Part shown: one piece after another, positions 15,176 to 24,027 of the stretch
Layout: every line of letters begins with the position of its first letter
Position numbering within the stretch: the stretch's first letter is position 1
Assembly (NCBI GenBank): GCA_017479935.1
Contig: JAFVBO010000011.1
Coordinates: 1-54,209, forward strand
DNA length: 54,209 nucleotides
DNA from: Lachnospiraceae bacterium
GTDB taxonomy: Bacteria; Bacillota; Clostridia; Lachnospirales; Lachnospiraceae
Direction of reading: 5' to 3'
The notes under the pieces: model-generated
What the model saw: the letters and a program-made list of their open reading frames with translations, nothing else
Databases searched by the model: none
What the model was told of the DNA's origin: nothing
Made by a program: the position numbers and the translations under genes

Positions 15176-17851
15176 TTACGGCCTTTCAATGGCATCCACC
15201 ACATACCCCGCGTCTTCCACGGCCTGTTTTAACGCCTCATCCTCCACGTGTCCGTTTAAAACCAGCGTACAGGTTCCCTCCGTATGGCTGGGCGTGGCCT
15301 CCACCACTTCCGGGAGCGCCTCTAATGCCTTCTTTACTCTGGCTTCGCAGTGCGGGCACATCATGCCGGTGATGCGCATGTGCTTCTCAAGCGCGCCGGA
15401 GCCTGTCTCGTCCGCGACTTTAGCCGTAACCGTCTCCGCTTCCGCTATCGTCTTTGTTGTCTCGGTTTCCGCCTCCGATGCAGCTCTTGCCGTCTCGGTC
15501 TCCACCTCCGATGCTGCTTTTGCCATCTCTTCCTCGTTCTCCGCGGCAGCGTTCTTTCTCGCCTTCTTCTTATCCTTGCTGGCATCGTGCATGTCAAACA
15601 GGTTCAGGCGCAGCGCGTTCGTCACCACGCAGAAGCTGGAAAGGCTCATGGCCGCGGCGCCCACCATGGGATTTAAAGTGATGCCAAGGCCCGTAAACGC
15701 GCCGGCCGCCAGCGGAATACAAATGCTGTTGTAGAAGAAGGCCCAGAACAGGTTCTGGTGGATGTTCGTTAATGTCGCGCGGCTCAGGCGCACCGCGGCC
15801 GGGACGTCCATCAGAGTGCTCTTCATCAGAACCACGTCCGCCGCGTCGATGGCTACATCGGTGCCTGCTCCGATGGCGATGCCCATATCCGCCCTTGTCA
15901 GGGCCGGCGCATCGTTGATGCCGTCGCCCACCATGGCTACCTTGCCCTGCTTCTGCAGGTCTTTGATCACGCTCTCCTTGCCATCCGGCAGCACGCCGGC
16001 GATCACCTCGTCCACACCGGCCATCTCCCCGATGGCCTTGGCCGTGCGCTCATTGTCACCGGTCAGCATGACCACGCGAATGCCCATGTTTTTCAGTTCC
16101 GCGATGGCCTTCGCACTGTCCTCTTTTAAGACATCCGCCACCGCGATCAGGCCCAGCAGCTTTCCTTCACGGGCAAAGAAGAGCGGTGTCTTTCCCTGAT
16201 CCGCCAGCGCCTGCGCCTGCTTAGAAACTGCCTCCGGCACCTCGCACTTTTCGCGGATAAACTTTCCGTTTCCGCCATACAGCGTAGCCCCGTGAAGCAC
16301 CGCCGTCAGGCCGTTGCCCGGGAGCGCCGTAAATCCGGTCACTTCCTCGGCCTGTAAGCCCAGCTCTTTTCCTTTCTGTACGATCGCGCGGGCCAAAGGA
16401 TGCTCACTCTTTTCCTCCATGGCGTACGCGGCCTGAAGTAGTTCGTCCTGGGAAACTCCGTCCGCGGGTACGATATCCGTCACCTTCGGTTCCCCGGTGG
16501 TGATGGTGCCTGTCTTGTCGAGCGCCACGATGTCCACCTTGCCGGTCTCCTCCAACGAGACTGCCGTCTTAAACAGGACACCGTTTTTCGCGCCCTGGCC
16601 GTTGCCCACCATGATGGCCACCGGCGTCGCCAGGCCAAGGGCACACGGGCAGCTGATCACCAGCACCGAGATGCCGCGGGCCAGCGCATAGCCAAAGGGC
16701 TGCCCTAAGATCATCCAGACGATCGTGACAATCACCGCAATCGCGATGACCGCGGGAACAAAGATGCCCGACACCGTATCCGCCACCTTGGCGATGGGCG
16801 CCTTCGTCGCGGCCGCATCGCTCACCATCTGAATGATCTGGCTTAAGGTGGTATCCTCGCCCACGCGGGTCGCCTGGCAGGTTAAGAAACCGGACTGATT
16901 TAAGGTGGCCGCGGATACCGAATCTCCTTCCGCCTTATCCACCGGAATGCTTTCTCCCGTCAGGGCCGCTTCGTTCACGGCACTGTTTCCATCCAGCACG
17001 ACGCCGTCCACGGGAATGGTCTCTCCGGGCCGGACCACGAAGATATCGCCCTTTGCCACCTCATCGATGGAAATGGTCTTTTCCGTCCCGTTCTTGATAA
17101 CCGTGGCCGTCTTCGGCGCCAGCTTCATCAGACTCTTCAAGGCGTCCGTGGTCTTGCCTTTCGACCGGGCTTCCAGCATTTTTCCGACGGTGATCAGCGC
17201 CAGGATCATGGCCGAAGCCTCAAAGTAGAATTCGTTCATGTACGGAGCCGCCGCCGCGCTGCCCCCGTCCACCTGGGCTCTGGTCATCGCAAAGAGCATA
17301 ACCGTCGAGTAGGAAAACGCCGCCGCGCTGCCAAGCGCGACCAGCGCGTCCATGTTCGGCGCTCGCTTGATCAGACCTTTAAAGCCATTGATAAAGAACT
17401 TCTTATTGATGATGAGCACCGGGATCGCGAGCAGCATCTGCATCAGCCCCATACCGACATGATTGCCTTCCAGGAATGCGGGCACCGGGAAATGCAGCAT
17501 GTGCACGCCCATGGAAAAATACATGAGGACGATGAGAAACCCCAGCGACAAAAACAGTCGCCGCTTTAAGACCGGCGTTTCCTTATCTGCCAGCGCATCC
17601 TCTCCTGCCGCCAATGCCTGTCCGGCTGCACCGCTTGCCTTCGCGGCAGGCGCTCCCTTCTCGGAGCAGCCGTAGCCCGCCTCTTCCACTGCCTTGATAA
17701 TATCCGCCGGCGATGCATCTCCTTCCACTCCCATGGAATTGGTCAGCAGGCTGACGGCACACGAGGTGACGCCCGGCACGCCTTTCACCGCCTTCTCCAC
17801 ATGAGCGCTGCAGGCTGCGCAGCTCATGCCCGTGACATCATATTGTTTCAT
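15176..17851 (-). CDS. copA: Copper-exporting P-type ATPase with N- and C-terminal HMA domains
   Basis: An 891-residue P1B-type ATPase. N-terminal HMA domain with GMSCAACSAHVEKA. Membrane CPC motif in VLVISCPCALGLATP, phosphorylation loop ALDKTGTITTGEPK, and hinge MVGDGINDAPALTRADMG. After the last membrane helices comes a repetitive Ala/Glu/Thr linker (ETETARAASEAETETTKT). A second HMA domain, with GMMCPHCEARVKKAL, sits at the extreme C-terminus, an unusual place. It pumps Cu(I) out of the cytoplasm at the cost of ATP. Forms an operon with the small HMA chaperone. Start ATG 17851 lies after CGGAGGTAGGAA. Confidence 0.95.
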   Translation of the reverse strand: MKQYDVTGMSCAACSAHVEKAVKGVPGVTSCAVSLLTNSMGVEGDASPADIIKAVEEAGYGCSEKGAPAAKASGAAGQALAAGEDALADKETPVLKRRLFLSLGFLIVLMYFSMGVHMLHFPVPAFLEGNHVGMGLMQMLLAIPVLIINKKFFINGFKGLIKRAPNMDALVALGSAAAFSYSTVMLFAMTRAQVDGGSAAAAPYMNEFYFEASAMILALITVGKMLEARSKGKTTDALKSLMKLAPKTATVIKNGTEKTISIDEVAKGDIFVVRPGETIPVDGVVLDGNSAVNEAALTGESIPVDKAEGDSVSAATLNQSGFLTCQATRVGEDTTLSQIIQMVSDAAATKAPIAKVADTVSGIFVPAVIAIAVIVTIVWMILGQPFGYALARGISVLVISCPCALGLATPVAIMVGNGQGAKNGVLFKTAVSLEETGKVDIVALDKTGTITTGEPKVTDIVPADGVSQDELLQAAYAMEEKSEHPLARAIVQKGKELGLQAEEVTGFTALPGNGLTAVLHGATLYGGNGKFIREKCEVPEAVSKQAQALADQGKTPLFFAREGKLLGLIAVADVLKEDSAKAIAELKNMGIRVVMLTGDNERTAKAIGEMAGVDEVIAGVLPDGKESVIKDLQKQGKVAMVGDGINDAPALTRADMGIAIGAGTDVAIDAADVVLMKSTLMDVPAAVRLSRATLTNIHQNLFWAFFYNSICIPLAAGAFTGLGITLNPMVGAAAMSLSSFCVVTNALRLNLFDMHDASKDKKKARKNAAAENEEEMAKAASEVETETARAASEAETETTKTIAEAETVTAKVADETGSGALEKHMRITGMMCPHCEARVKKALEALPEVVEATPSHTEGTCTLVLNGHVEDEALKQAVEDAGYVVDAIERP

Positions 17852-17893
17852 TTCCTACCTCCGAAAAAGTTCTCCTCCCACACGGTTTCAAAA

Positions 17894-17939
17894 GTTATCA
17901 CTAACTGTTTCATTCTATCACGATCCGCCGATTTTTCAA
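17894..17939 (-). promoter_or_regulatory. copA promoter with short dyad
   Basis: On the minus strand, -35 TTGAAA (17934-17939) and -10 TAGAAT (17912-17917), spacer 16 bp. Just downstream lies the dyad GTTAGTGATAAC (17894-17905). It does not match the CopY box TACAnnTGTA, so any link to copper control is a guess. Confidence 0.5.
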
Positions 17940-17977
17940 GAGGGGCAAAAAGCCTTGCCATGGGCAGGGTCTGTCCC

Positions 17978-18006
17978 TTGCATCGCCTGCCCGGAAATGG
18001 TATAAT
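17978..18006 (+). promoter_or_regulatory. Promoter of the D-Ala-D-Ala dipeptidase gene
   Basis: -35 TTGCAT (17978-17983) and -10 TATAAT (18001-18006) with a 17-bp spacer, 34 nt upstream of the start codon. Confidence 0.8.
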
Positions 18007-18039
18007 TTCGATCAGTATTTTCTAAAGGAGAATGAGCAG

Positions 18040-18693
18040 ATGGACTATAAAAAACAGGTAACCATGGACCCTTCCGGGTTTGTAGTTCTGGCGGATTTTA
18101 TCCCTGGCATCATCCAGGAAATCCGTTACCATTCCACCTACAATTTCATCGGTGACCGGATCGACGGATACGAGGAGCCCTGTGCGCTTCTCACGAAGGA
18201 AGCCGCCCGGGCCTTAAAGGTGGTAAACGGTCAGATAAACGCCATGGGATATCGTCTGAAAGTCTTCGACGCCTACCGCCCGGCGATGGCGGTTCACCAC
18301 TTTGTCCTGTGGGGAATTGAAGATCTCGATCTGCGCATGAAACCGTATTTTTACCCGGATCTGGAAAAGCAGGAGCTCTTTGCGAAGGGCTATATTGCCA
18401 AACAATCCAGCCATAGCCGCGGAAGCGCGGTGGACTTAACCCTCCTGGATATGAAGACGGGCAAGGAAGTAGATATGGGGAGTCCCTTTGATCTGTTTAG
18501 TCCGCTCTCGCATCCGGACTGCAAGGAAGTGACAGAAGAGCAATATAAGAATCGGATGTTACTTCAGAATGTGATGGTGAAAAACGGCTTTGCGCCGATT
18601 GACTGCGAGTGGTGGCATTTTGCGCTCAAAAATGAGCCGTACCCGGACACGTACTTTGACTTTCCGGTTTCGAGTTCTTATTTGAGGAGATAA
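18040..18693 (+). CDS. D-alanyl-D-alanine dipeptidase, VanX/DdpX family (M15D)
   Basis: 217 residues without a signal peptide, so probably cytoplasmic. Zinc-ligand motifs of the M15 family are visible: SSHSRGSAVDLTLLD (HxxxxxxD) and CEWWHF (ExxH). The substrate-side motif VFDAYRPAMAVHHF is also typical. The family hydrolyses the D-Ala-D-Ala dipeptide. Here there are no vanH or vanA-type ligase genes beside it, so a role in peptidoglycan dipeptide turnover is more likely than vancomycin resistance. AAAGGAG ribosome site before ATG 18040. Confidence 0.9.
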   Translation: MDYKKQVTMDPSGFVVLADFIPGIIQEIRYHSTYNFIGDRIDGYEEPCALLTKEAARALKVVNGQINAMGYRLKVFDAYRPAMAVHHFVLWGIEDLDLRMKPYFYPDLEKQELFAKGYIAKQSSHSRGSAVDLTLLDMKTGKEVDMGSPFDLFSPLSHPDCKEVTEEQYKNRMLLQNVMVKNGFAPIDCEWWHFALKNEPYPDTYFDFPVSSSYLRR

Positions 18694-18718
18694 GTTTCGG
18701 GTGAGAGACTGCGAAAGA

Positions 18719-18755
18719 GGACGACAAGGGGTTGGCGCACAGCCCCTTGTCGTCC
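18719..18755. terminator. Hairpin between convergent genes
   Basis: GGACGACAAGGGG (18719-18731) pairs perfectly with CCCCTTGTCGTCC (18743-18755), between the dipeptidase stop and the phosphotransferase stop. T-runs are weak (TCTTT on the minus side). Probably a shared terminator. Confidence 0.65.
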
Positions 18756-18759
18756 CTCC

Positions 18760-20274
18760 TTACCCGTTCTCTCTCTCCTTACAAGCCTTCTTTAACGCCT
18801 CTACGATTGTCTCCAGTGCCTTGATCCGGGCATACTTCTTATCGTTGGACTCCAATACCACCCACGGCGCGGTTTCCGTGCTGGTTTTCTGCAGCATCTC
18901 GTTTACGGCTTCTTCATACTGGTCCCATTTCTCGCGGTTTCGCCAGTCTTCCTCCGTGATCTTCCACTGCTTCTCCGGGGTGTTCTGTCTTTCGGTGAAA
19001 CGCGTGAGCTGCGTGTCCTTGTCGATCTGCACCCAGAACTTGATCACGACGGCGCCCCAGTCAGTCAATTCCTTCTCGAATTCGTTGATTTCATTGTAGG
19101 CACGCTGCCAGTCGTTCTCACTGCAGAAGCCCTCCAGGCGTTCCACCATGACGCGGCCATACCAGGTGCGGTCGAAGATGGCAATGTGGCCGTCCTTCGG
19201 GAGGCGCGTCCAGAAACGCCACAGATAATGGCGCGCTTTTTCGTGCGGCTCCGGGCTGGCAATGGGATGCACCTCGTAGCCTCTCGGATCGAGCGCCGCC
19301 GCGACACGTTTGATGTTTCCGCCCTTTCCGGCCGCGTCCCACCCTTCGTAGGCGATGATCACCGGGATCTTCCTGCGGTAAATCTCGTTGTGCAGATCCG
19401 CCAGTTCCTCCTGCAGCTTTTCCAGCTTCTCCTTATACTCCTCTTCCGTCAGCGTCTTGTCCGCCAGGGAAATGTCCTGTAAAAGGGGAATCTTCTTCAG
19501 CGGGAACACATTCTGCCTGATCGGAACCGCCATGGCGTGATTTTTGAGGGCCGTCTCAATGCCCTGATTTAAGAAGCGCAGCACCTGCAGCTCGGCCCAC
19601 TTCCGGTCCCCGGCCTCCACCACGTACCACGGCGCGGCCGAGCGGTTGGTGTCGCTTAAATAGCGGCCGTAACCGGCCCGGTATTCTTCGTAGTTGTCAT
19701 TCTCGTGCAGGTCGCGCTTGCTCACGCGCCAGCGGGTGTTGCGGTCTTCCCTCAGATGCTTTAAGCGCTTGTGCTGCTCCTTCTCGCTGATGTCAAAGAA
19801 AAACTTCATCACCAGATAGCCGTTGTCCGTGAGCGAGCGCTCCGTCCGGTTAATGCTGCCGACGCGCTTTCTGTATTCTTCCTCCGAAAGGTTCCCCGAA
19901 AACAGGCACTCCGTCACCTCCGCCATCCAGTAATTGTCAAAGAAGGTGAATTTCCCGGCTTCGGGAATGTCCTTCAGGTACCGGTGCAAAAACGGGTAGC
20001 GCTTTTCTTCCTTCGTCGGCGGATCCATGGTCCGGACCCGGAAAAACCGAGGGTCGATGTTTTTGATGATCCGCCCTAAAACCGAGCCTTTGCCTGCCGC
20101 GCCGAAGCCCTCCAAAATCACCATCACCGGAAGTCCGGCTTCCTTGATCCGCGTCTGATACCCGGCCAGCTTCGCCCGTTCTTCCTTCAGTTCCGCGCGG
20201 AGCGCTTCTTCGTCCGGCTCCCCCATGCGCTCGTATTCATCCAGTAATGAAATTCTCTCTGCCTTGTTTTCCAT
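18760..20274 (-). CDS. pap: Polyphosphate:AMP phosphotransferase (two fused PPK2 domains)
   Basis: 504 residues made of two PPK2 modules. The first has the P-loop EGFGAAGKGSVLGRI and a Walker B-like FTFFDNYWMAEV near residues 55-120. The second has YEGWDAAGKGGNIKRV and IAIFDRTWYGRVMVERL near 310-390. Double-domain PPK2 (class II) proteins phosphorylate AMP to ADP with polyphosphate. Typically the C-terminal module is the active one; that is family knowledge, not shown here. Cytosolic. AGGAGG lies about 10 nt before ATG 20274. It stands alone between a hairpin and a tRNA gene. Confidence 0.92.
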   Translation of the reverse strand: MENKAERISLLDEYERMGEPDEEALRAELKEERAKLAGYQTRIKEAGLPVMVILEGFGAAGKGSVLGRIIKNIDPRFFRVRTMDPPTKEEKRYPFLHRYLKDIPEAGKFTFFDNYWMAEVTECLFSGNLSEEEYRKRVGSINRTERSLTDNGYLVMKFFFDISEKEQHKRLKHLREDRNTRWRVSKRDLHENDNYEEYRAGYGRYLSDTNRSAAPWYVVEAGDRKWAELQVLRFLNQGIETALKNHAMAVPIRQNVFPLKKIPLLQDISLADKTLTEEEYKEKLEKLQEELADLHNEIYRRKIPVIIAYEGWDAAGKGGNIKRVAAALDPRGYEVHPIASPEPHEKARHYLWRFWTRLPKDGHIAIFDRTWYGRVMVERLEGFCSENDWQRAYNEINEFEKELTDWGAVVIKFWVQIDKDTQLTRFTERQNTPEKQWKITEEDWRNREKWDQYEEAVNEMLQKTSTETAPWVVLESNDKKYARIKALETIVEALKKACKERENG

Positions 20275-20427
20275 GCTCCATACCCCTCCTTATTCGACTT
20301 CTCTAAGAACCTGTATCCACATAACCTGGACATTTTTCTTGTCTAAATCGCCATTGTCTGCGTTGTCGCCATTTCGCATACTGCTATCATTATATACGAC
20401 CTGCACACGATGGACAAGCAGGAAAAA

Positions 20428-20451
20428 GCCGAGGAGAAATCTCTCCTCGGC
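20428..20451 (-). terminator. Terminator after tRNA-Ala
   Basis: GCCGAGGAGA (20428-20437) and TCTCCTCGGC (20442-20451), a 10-bp stem with a 4-nt loop, followed on the minus strand by five T. It begins 8 nt after the tRNA 3' end. Confidence 0.9.
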
Positions 20452-20458
20452 TTTCATC

Positions 20459-20531
20459 TGGAGCATAGGGGACTTGAACCCCTGGCCTCCACACTGCCAG
20501 TGTGGCGCGCTCCCAACTGCGCTAATGCCCC
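20459..20531 (-). tRNA. tRNA-Ala (anticodon GGC)
   Basis: A 73-nt cloverleaf on the minus strand. The acceptor GGGGCAT pairs with ATGCTCC (one G-U pair). The D arm carries GCGCAGTTGGGAGCGC. The anticodon arm is CCACA-CTGGCAG-TGTGG with anticodon GGC. The T arm is AGGGG-TTCAAGT-CCCCT. CCA is not encoded. It lies 17 nt downstream of the coiled-coil membrane-protein gene, so it may be co-transcribed with it. Confidence 0.95.
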
Positions 20532-20548
20532 GTTCGGAAGTAGGTTTC

Positions 20549-21628
20549 CTACTTCGTCTTTAATAAATTCTGAGCTTCCATGATGGTGTTTGCTTCGCCA
20601 TTTTCCAGGAACTCGATCATCTTGTCGATTTTCTCCTCCTGCTGAAAAGCTCTGTCAATAAGGGTACCATACTTTTCAGAAAAATCAAGTTCTAATTTCC
20701 GTACATTCTCATTCATTCCGGAAAATTCGCTGCTCTTCTCCGCCAGGACTGCCTCCAGCTCGTCGATCTGGCCCTGCTTCTGCGTCTGGACGTCGCTCAT
20801 GATGCTGGTCTTGGTCACGCGGTCAAACTCATCTAACGCGGCCTTCTTGCTCTCGTTCGCATAGGACAGCTTATCCAGCAGTTCCTGCAGCGCTACGTTG
20901 TACTCGTCCAGCTGATAGTAGCTGTCATCATCATCCCGGGCAATGTTCTCTTCGATCGCGCGGATCTTTCTCTTCTTATCCGCAATCTGATCCAGATAGA
21001 CGCGGCCCCGTAAAATGACATCCCAGTGGGACGCGCGAAGCAGACGGTTGACAAAGATGTAGGCCGCGGCAAACAGACCGATGAAGATCACAAAAATCAG
21101 GATCGTCGGGATAATCCCCTTCCAGGGCAGGATCTTCGTGAAAAGGAACGGCAGCAGCACGCACCATGCCAGCACGATGAGCACTAAAATGCCATACTCA
21201 AAAATACCCTTCGGGGAGACAAGACTGTAAAACGCCCGGGTGCCACAGACGGCGGGCAGCTTGTCCTTCTGCATCAGAACCCGCAGCTCCTGACTGGCCT
21301 GCAGAACCTGATTGCGCAGCTCTTCGGTTTCCTGCTTCATGCGCACCTTTTTCCCGGTGGCAATGGCCTTGTCGCGGCGTGTGTTTTCCCGCTTGATCTC
21401 ATCATTCAGGCTGCCGATTTCACTGTCGTAGGAGGCAGTCAGCTCTCCCTGGCGCTTTTTGATCGTAGCCTTCACCAGATCATTGGCCGCCTTCTTTTCT
21501 TCCTTCAGCGTCTTCTCCAGCTTCTTGACTTCCGCGCCCAGTAAGCCGCATTCTTCTCTTTTCTCGTTTAACGTATGAAGAGCTTCTTTCGCGCTGCGAA
21601 GAAGCATACTGTTTTCGTTCGTTGCCAT
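20549..21628 (-). CDS. Coiled-coil protein with two membrane helices, unknown function
   Basis: 359 residues from ATG 21628, which has AGGGGG about 9 nt upstream; codons further upstream look non-coding. The N-terminal third (about 10-135) is a highly charged coiled coil (EVKKLEKTLKEEKKAANDLV). The middle has two long hydrophobic segments (FEYGILVLIVLAWCVLLPFL and PTILIFVIFIGLFAAAYIFV). The C-terminal 130 residues are coiled coil again (KSSEFSGMNENVRKLELDF). The topology suggests both coils are cytoplasmic. No family is recognised. Confidence 0.75.
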   Translation of the reverse strand: MATNENSMLLRSAKEALHTLNEKREECGLLGAEVKKLEKTLKEEKKAANDLVKATIKKRQGELTASYDSEIGSLNDEIKRENTRRDKAIATGKKVRMKQETEELRNQVLQASQELRVLMQKDKLPAVCGTRAFYSLVSPKGIFEYGILVLIVLAWCVLLPFLFTKILPWKGIIPTILIFVIFIGLFAAAYIFVNRLLRASHWDVILRGRVYLDQIADKKRKIRAIEENIARDDDDSYYQLDEYNVALQELLDKLSYANESKKAALDEFDRVTKTSIMSDVQTQKQGQIDELEAVLAEKSSEFSGMNENVRKLELDFSEKYGTLIDRAFQQEEKIDKMIEFLENGEANTIMEAQNLLKTK

Positions 21629-21742
21629 CTTAGGGTACCCCCTGCATTTCTTTACAAAACAATTTTTTTCGATATAATAGACAATGTATGTGCGTCTTTT
21701 GAACGCACATATTTTACACCACTTTTCGCCGGGGGGCAAGCT

Positions 21743-22012
21743 ATGTTTCGAATTTGGGGCAAGATATTTTTACAGAACCATCTGTTACAGGACACGGTCG
21801 TGGAAAACGCGAGCGACCTGACCCGTACCCGCAAGGTATTTGACGGGCTCGAGGAAATCTGTCATCGCTTTGACTTAAGCGTTCCCATCTGGTTGGATTC
21901 CAACATCCGGGATTTCAAACGCATCTCCAAGACGCGGTTCACAAAGGACAGTTTCATCGAGCCCATTGAATTCGATTACCTGGAGATCCAGGTGATCGAG
22001 GAAGATGTCTGA
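21743..22012 (+). CDS. Hypothetical protein, 89 aa
   Basis: 89 residues from ATG 21743, preceded by GGGGGGCAAGCT. The protein begins MFRIWGKIFLQNHLLQDTVV and contains TRTRKVFDGLEEICHRFDLS, VPIWLDSNIRDFKRISKTRF and an acidic C-terminus. Soluble, no motif with known function. Divergent from the coiled-coil membrane protein. Small proteins of this type seem to recur in Lachnospiraceae, but I cannot name a family. Confidence 0.7.
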   Translation: MFRIWGKIFLQNHLLQDTVVENASDLTRTRKVFDGLEEICHRFDLSVPIWLDSNIRDFKRISKTRFTKDSFIEPIEFDYLEIQVIEEDV

Positions 22013-22020
22013 AAACGATT

Positions 22021-22090
22021 TCTGCACAGTCTCAGACGAACGGCCTTAAGACCTATTCTGCAAAAGCTCAGACAAATGGCCTTAAGGCCT
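22021..22090. repeat. Imperfect 36-bp tandem duplication
   Basis: TCTGCACAGTCTCAGACGAA (start of copy 1, 22021) and TCTGCAAAAGCTCAGACAAA (start of copy 2, 22057) continue as nearly the same 34-bp unit, each ending with a GGCCTTAAG core. It lies between convergent genes and has no T-run. Function unknown. Confidence 0.6.
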
Positions 22091-22103
22091 GTGCAAAGCC
22101 CTC

Positions 22104-22793
22104 TTACCCGGCCACATACTCCTTCATCAGGCGCACCGTGTGCTGAATCGCCTTTGCCTCAAACTCCGGATAGTCCACATGCGCGCTGTTGTCCGCCTTG
22201 TCGGAAATCGCGCGGACAATCAGGAAAGGAATGCCGTTTAAATAAGCGGTGTGCGCGATGGCCGCGCCTTCCATCTCCGTGCAGCAGCCGTGGAAGTTCT
22301 GATAGATCCAGTCCTTCTTCTCCTGCGAAGAGACAAACTGATCGCCGCTCACCACGCGTCCTTCAAACACGTGAATGTCCGGGTTGACCTTCTCACAGGC
22401 GCGCTTTGCCTTCTCCCGCATCGCGGCGGAAGCCTCAAACGACAGCGTATCCATGCGCGGAACCTGGCCTAAGGGGTAGCCAAATCCCGTGGCATCCATA
22501 TCGTGATGAAGCACATCGGTGGATAAGACGATGTCCCCGATGTCAATCTTCGCATCGAGTGATCCGGCGATGCCTGTGTTGATCACCTCGCTCACCTGGA
22601 AGCAATCCGCCAGGATCTGCGTGCAGACTGCCGCGTTCACCTTGCCGATGCCGCTGCGCACGACCACCACATCCTTGCCGCACAGGCGTCCTTTTACGAA
22701 GGACATGCCGGCCTTTTCCACGACTTCTTTATTCTCCATGCTCTCCTTGAGAGCCGCCACTTCCTCATCCATGGCGCCGATAATTCCAATCAT
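22104..22793 (-). CDS. mtnN: 5'-methylthioadenosine/S-adenosylhomocysteine nucleosidase
   Basis: 229 residues from ATG 22793, with CAGGAG upstream. It has the family start MIGIIGAMDEEVAALKE (catalytic Glu), the VRSGIGKVNAA and TGIAGSLDAKIDIGD loops, substrate pocket EMEGAAIAHTAYLN, and VRAISDKAD with the catalytic Asp near the C-terminus. It removes adenine from MTA and SAH, feeding methionine salvage and the activated methyl cycle. Cytosolic. Lies 78 nt downstream of murG on the same strand. Confidence 0.95.
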   Translation of the reverse strand: MIGIIGAMDEEVAALKESMENKEVVEKAGMSFVKGRLCGKDVVVVRSGIGKVNAAVCTQILADCFQVSEVINTGIAGSLDAKIDIGDIVLSTDVLHHDMDATGFGYPLGQVPRMDTLSFEASAAMREKAKRACEKVNPDIHVFEGRVVSGDQFVSSQEKKDWIYQNFHGCCTEMEGAAIAHTAYLNGIPFLIVRAISDKADNSAHVDYPEFEAKAIQHTVRLMKEYVAG

Positions 22794-22871
22794 GATTCTC
22801 TCCTGTCCGTTTTTTCCGTAACTCAGCAGCACAGGTCCCAGGCCATCCGCCTGCTGAGCATTTACTTTTTC

Positions 22872-23936
22872 CTATTTCTGTACTTCTTCAATCACCCGGA
22901 TCACGGCGGCCGCCGCATCCGAAGCGCTGCTTGTCTCCATGGCCTTCACCTGCTTTTCACGGTCTGCGTACGTTTTCCGAATCAGATCCAAAAGCGCTGT
23001 CCCCTGGATTTCTTCTTCCTCGATCACCGCGGAAAAGCCCTGCCGCTTAAATGACCCTGCGTTTAAAAGCTGGTCCCCCCGGCTGGAGGCAGCGGGAAGC
23101 GGGATCAGCACGTTCGGCTTGTGAAGGGCCAACAGCTCACAGATGGCGTTCGCGCCGGCACGGGACACAACGAGATCCGCGCAGGCCAGAAGATCCTTTA
23201 ACTCCTCGCGGATGTAATCAAACTGCACGTAGTCCGGCGTTCCCTGTAACGTCTCATCCACATGGCCTTTTCCGCACAGGTGGATCACCTGGAAGTCCTT
23301 CGTCAGTTCCGGCAAGATCGCGCGGATGGCTTCGTTGACCGCGACGGACCCGGAGCTTCCTCCCACCACAAGAAGGATGGGCTTGCCTTCCCGGCAGCCG
23401 GCAAAATCGCGGCCTGCCTCCGCAGATCCGGTGAGCAGCTCCGACCGGATCGGAATACCGGTATAGACAGCCTTTTCCTTCGGCAGATACTGCATGGTAT
23501 CCGGGAAGTTGCAGCAGACCTTATTCGCCCGCGGGATGCAGAGCTTATTGGCTAAGCCCGGCGTCATGTCGGACTCATGCACCACCGTGGGAATACGCAT
23601 CTGCTCGGCCGCCAAAACCACGGGAACCGCCACAAAGCCGCCCTTGGAGAACACCACGTCCGGCTGATACTCTTTCAGAATCTTGTGCGCCTCCGCAAAG
23701 CCCTTGATCACGCGGAACGGATCGGACAGATTTTTTAAATCCAGGTAACGGCGGAGCTTTCCGGAGGAGATACCAACGTACCGAATGCCCTCCTTCTCGA
23801 TCAGCTCCTTTTCCATTCCTTCGTAGGAACCGATGTACAAAATATCGTAGCCCAGGGCCTTTAAGCCCGGGAGCAACGCAATATTAGGGGTTACATGACC
23901 GGCGGTTCCCCCGCCGGTCAGTACGATTTTTTTCAT
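22872..23936 (-). CDS. murG: UDP-N-acetylglucosamine transferase MurG (lipid II synthesis)
   Basis: 354 residues, full length for the family. The N-terminal glycine-rich acceptor loop is GGGTAGHVTPNIALLP. The linker holds LVVGGSSGSVAVNEAIRAIL. The UDP-GlcNAc site is VVSRAGANAICELLALHKP followed by PLPAASRGDQ-like residues. It transfers GlcNAc from UDP-GlcNAc to lipid I on the inner membrane face. Unusually, it is not in a dcw cluster but lies between dapL and mtnN; dapL also serves peptidoglycan by supplying diaminopimelate. Confidence 0.96.
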   Translation of the reverse strand: MKKIVLTGGGTAGHVTPNIALLPGLKALGYDILYIGSYEGMEKELIEKEGIRYVGISSGKLRRYLDLKNLSDPFRVIKGFAEAHKILKEYQPDVVFSKGGFVAVPVVLAAEQMRIPTVVHESDMTPGLANKLCIPRANKVCCNFPDTMQYLPKEKAVYTGIPIRSELLTGSAEAGRDFAGCREGKPILLVVGGSSGSVAVNEAIRAILPELTKDFQVIHLCGKGHVDETLQGTPDYVQFDYIREELKDLLACADLVVSRAGANAICELLALHKPNVLIPLPAASSRGDQLLNAGSFKRQGFSAVIEEEEIQGTALLDLIRKTYADREKQVKAMETSSASDAAAAVIRVIEEVQK

Positions 23937-24027
23937 AGGGATGAACCTTCCCGATTATTTTTTCTGTTAGATACATCTACTGAAGGCAGCGCAGGGCCTA
24001 AGGCCTCCGCGCGCCCAAGTATTGACT

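Noticed and set aside
17894-17905. CopY or CsoR operator at the copA promoter
   Set aside because: The dyad GTTAGTGATAAC matches neither the CopY box nor GC-rich CsoR sites, so it is listed only as an unassigned dyad.
18040-18693. Vancomycin-resistance cluster
   Set aside because: Only a VanX-like dipeptidase is present. No vanH, vanA-type ligase or vanRS genes are nearby.
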